Of a stretch of DNA of 38,246 nt, positions 36,614 through 38,246 are shown in pieces. The notes under the pieces are model-generated. The model did not search any database. It was not told the origin of the DNA and was given only the letters and a program-made list of their open reading frames with translations. A program made the position numbers and the translations under genes. This stretch comes from Neolecta irregularis DAH-3 (Eukaryota; Ascomycota; Neolectomycetes; Neolectales; Neolectaceae), in the NCBI GenBank assembly GCA_001929475.1, contig LXFE01003781.1:182-38427 (forward strand). Reading direction: 5' to 3'. The first letter of the stretch is position 1; every line of letters starts with the position of its first letter.

Positions 36614-37787
36614 CCACTTCAATCCAAGGTCCATCTCTCGTTTGTTGCCCGCCTCGCCAACCAGCGGCGATACAATAATGATTGGAGATCAAAGTCCATT
36701 CTTCCAACTCATCTAGCATTTCAAGTTTCGATATCCTAACAATAAGTTATAGCTTCTAAATTATTGGGGCTACCTCTGAATTTCTTTCTCGCCAATCCAC
36801 CTTTCAAGTGCAAAGTTCACATTCACTGCCATTGCATCTGGAATGCCAAAACTCTCAATTCTCTTACGCTGCGCTTCGAGAGTTGCGTACTTTTGCAGTG
36901 TTTTCAAAATGATTCCTCTAGCCTAGGTATTTCAATTAACTGAGATTCGGAAAGCGGCACGGACAGCTAAATTACGAATCATCATTTTACCGAATGAATC
37001 ATTTCCCTCAATAGGTTCATATAGCACTATCCCAAGATCAGCTTCTTGAAACCGCGAAGTTATCCATGTGAAGACCCTGTCGGCCGATTCAGGTTCGAGA
37101 TAAATCAGACAGCATTCAGACAAGACAATGGTGGGAAGATTAATATCGAGATTAGGGAATTTTGTTTCTGACGTGAAATCTCTCAAGTCAAATGGATGGA
37201 TATTAAGAGACTGGGACATTAACGTTCCGGGCTTCACGTCTTTCTCTTAAGCAAGTATTGCGTCCGCGACATACTGATCTCTGGTGGAGTGTCAAAGATT
37301 GACATCAGACCTGGAGTCTGTCTTATTGTATACACTTTCCGTCTAGTGACATCTGCAAAGTCAATTTCATGGTAACGAATGTTCTTGGTTTTGTAGCGAA
37401 CCTAGATATGTAAATGAAATGAAAAATGAAAAATTGCTCGCACTTTCAAGTTGAAGAATCTTGTGTCTGAGCCAGCACCTAATGATACGATTTGGCATAA
37501 TTGCTCATCCGTATAACTTTCCAGAAATCTCCCAATCAGGTAATCAATTGCCTTTGTCCGAACATAAGTTCCTTGGTGGATTTGTCTCAGTTCATCTCTC
37601 AAAGCAGTGGGTATTTATTCGCACCTCTGTTTATAATGGGACTTTTCCTACTCACGGCCCTTTTTGTCCTAGCAAAATACTGCCCAAAGGGGTCTTCGAG
37701 ATATCCCAGGTTCGCTGCTGATATCCTGGCGTCAAGAGCGTCATCGTCTGTCCGCTGAATTGCCTTTTCAGATTCAATAAAATCCAT
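36603..37787 (-). CDS. PPM1: Leucine carboxyl methyltransferase 1 (Ppm1)
   Basis: SAM-dependent enzyme that methylates the C-terminal Leu of PP2A catalytic subunits and so governs holoenzyme assembly. Five introns (37572-37624, 37402-37443, 37240-37274, 36923-36964, 36736-36773) give 324 aa (yeast: 328). Seen: QRTDDDAL, LGYLEDPFGQYF, RGTYVRTKAID, SAM motif SLGAGSDTRFF (about 84-94), IRYHEIDF, IVLSECCLIYLEP, LYEPI and the tail SKLEMLDELEEW...HYCIAAGWRG. The third intron could end 6 nt earlier (29 nt); 35 nt fits better with the others. The 53-nt first intron is the longest in the window. Confidence 0.94.
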
Positions 37788-38246
37788 GGGAATTTATTTT
37801 AGGGTGGGCTCGGATCGCACCAAATTTCATAAAATGTGGCTTTTAAAAAATTCGAATTTTAGGCGCGCATTTGGTGCACTCCACAGTTAAATTCCAATTT
37901 TAAGCCTGCATTGTACTAACAATGCATCCAACAACAAATGACCAGAGCAAAATGCAATGAGTTGTTGCTTTTGAACTAGTATCCTTTTTTGTAACTCCAC
38001 ATAGTCCATTGGAAAGTGTATATATGTTGCACAGACAGCAATTTTACGACGATCTGTTCAGTGTCACACGACCCGCGACGAATCTTTGGAGCAGAACACG
38101 AGCCAGTCTTGCCCGCCTCGCCCGTCCCGCCTGCTCTCCCGTCCTGCCTGCCTATCTCGCTCTCCGACCCGCCCGTGCCTCCTCTCCCATCCCTCCTGCC
38201 TCTCCCATCCCTCCTGCCTCTCCCATCCCTCCTGCCTCTCCCATCC
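37788..38246. promoter_or_regulatory. Upstream region of PPM1, with short repeats
   Basis: Contains the PPM1 promoter side. An AT-rich part (37801-38040) holds an imperfect direct repeat (37848-37871 and 37889-37912, about 20 of 24 matching), a 14-bp palindrome at 37847-37860 and a 9-bp inverted pair GCACCAAAT (37817-37825) / ATTTGGTGC (37869-37877). From about 38100 the sequence turns abruptly into C/T-rich DNA. No gene is visible. Confidence 0.5.
38183..38246. repeat. 18-bp C/T-rich minisatellite (about 3.6 copies, runs off the window)
   Basis: An 18-bp unit starting TCTCCCATCC repeats at 38183, 38201, 38219 and 38237, identical in all copies seen, and continues to the window edge. The 80 bp before it (38100-38182) are similar in composition (cccgcc, cctgcc) but irregular, as if an older part of the same array. 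One strand is almost purely pyrimidine. Confidence 0.85.

Noticed and set aside
37246-37274. 29-nt intron in PPM1
   Set aside because: An acceptor 6 nt further on (37240) keeps frame and gives a 35-nt intron consistent with the rest; not excluded without cDNA.

Overview
This is a gene-dense stretch of nuclear DNA from a fungus, almost certainly an ascomycete. The reasons are complex I proteins (NDUFB9 and NDUFAF3 types), a histone H2A ending in SQEL, Dhh1, Ctp1, Lro1 and Atg9 homologues of fungal type, divergent histone genes, and spliceosomal introns throughout. The exact lineage cannot be fixed from the sequence. Most genes look broken in single-frame translation. This is not decay: every gene is restored by removing very short introns. 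I placed 123 introns by hand; they average about 38 nt (range 32-53). In every complete gene the remaining exon length is an exact multiple of three and ends at a stop.

Layout. Bases 1-9628: SMC6 (5' end cut by the window), DHH1, the mitochondrial citrate carrier CTP1, then a divergent pair of a complex I assembly factor (NDUFAF3 type, minus) and an NYN-domain protein (plus). Bases 9915-18153: an intronless coiled-coil protein of unknown function, COG6 (minus) facing away from ATG9 (plus), a Sas2-like MYST acetyltransferase (minus) diverging from ribosomal protein uL15/L27a (plus). Bases 18153-24000: complex I NDUFB9 (minus) diverging from KGD2 (plus), LRO1 (minus, 22 introns) and the N-acetyltransferase MAK3 (plus). 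Bases 24009-29864: condensin subunit CND1 (minus) diverging from the CDC7 kinase (plus). Bases 30979-32184: histones H2A (minus) and H2B (plus) sharing one promoter. Bases 33470-37787: an unrecognised basic protein (minus) diverging from a TPR protein (plus), whose 3' end overlaps PPM1 (minus). The window closes in a GC-rich, C/T-biased minisatellite.

Functionally this is a housekeeping region with several chromosome-maintenance genes (SMC6, CND1, CDC7, H2A, H2B, Sas2-like) and mitochondrial genes (CTP1, NDUFAF3, NDUFB9, KGD2); nothing shows that they work as one module. Divergent pairs share spacers of about 57-273 bp and several convergent pairs almost touch. The two larger gene-free stretches are 29865-30978 and 32185-33469. 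The most striking features are the dense tiny introns, with microexons of 17-32 nt in LRO1, and an 89-91 bp foldback element flanked by TA at 6162-6252.
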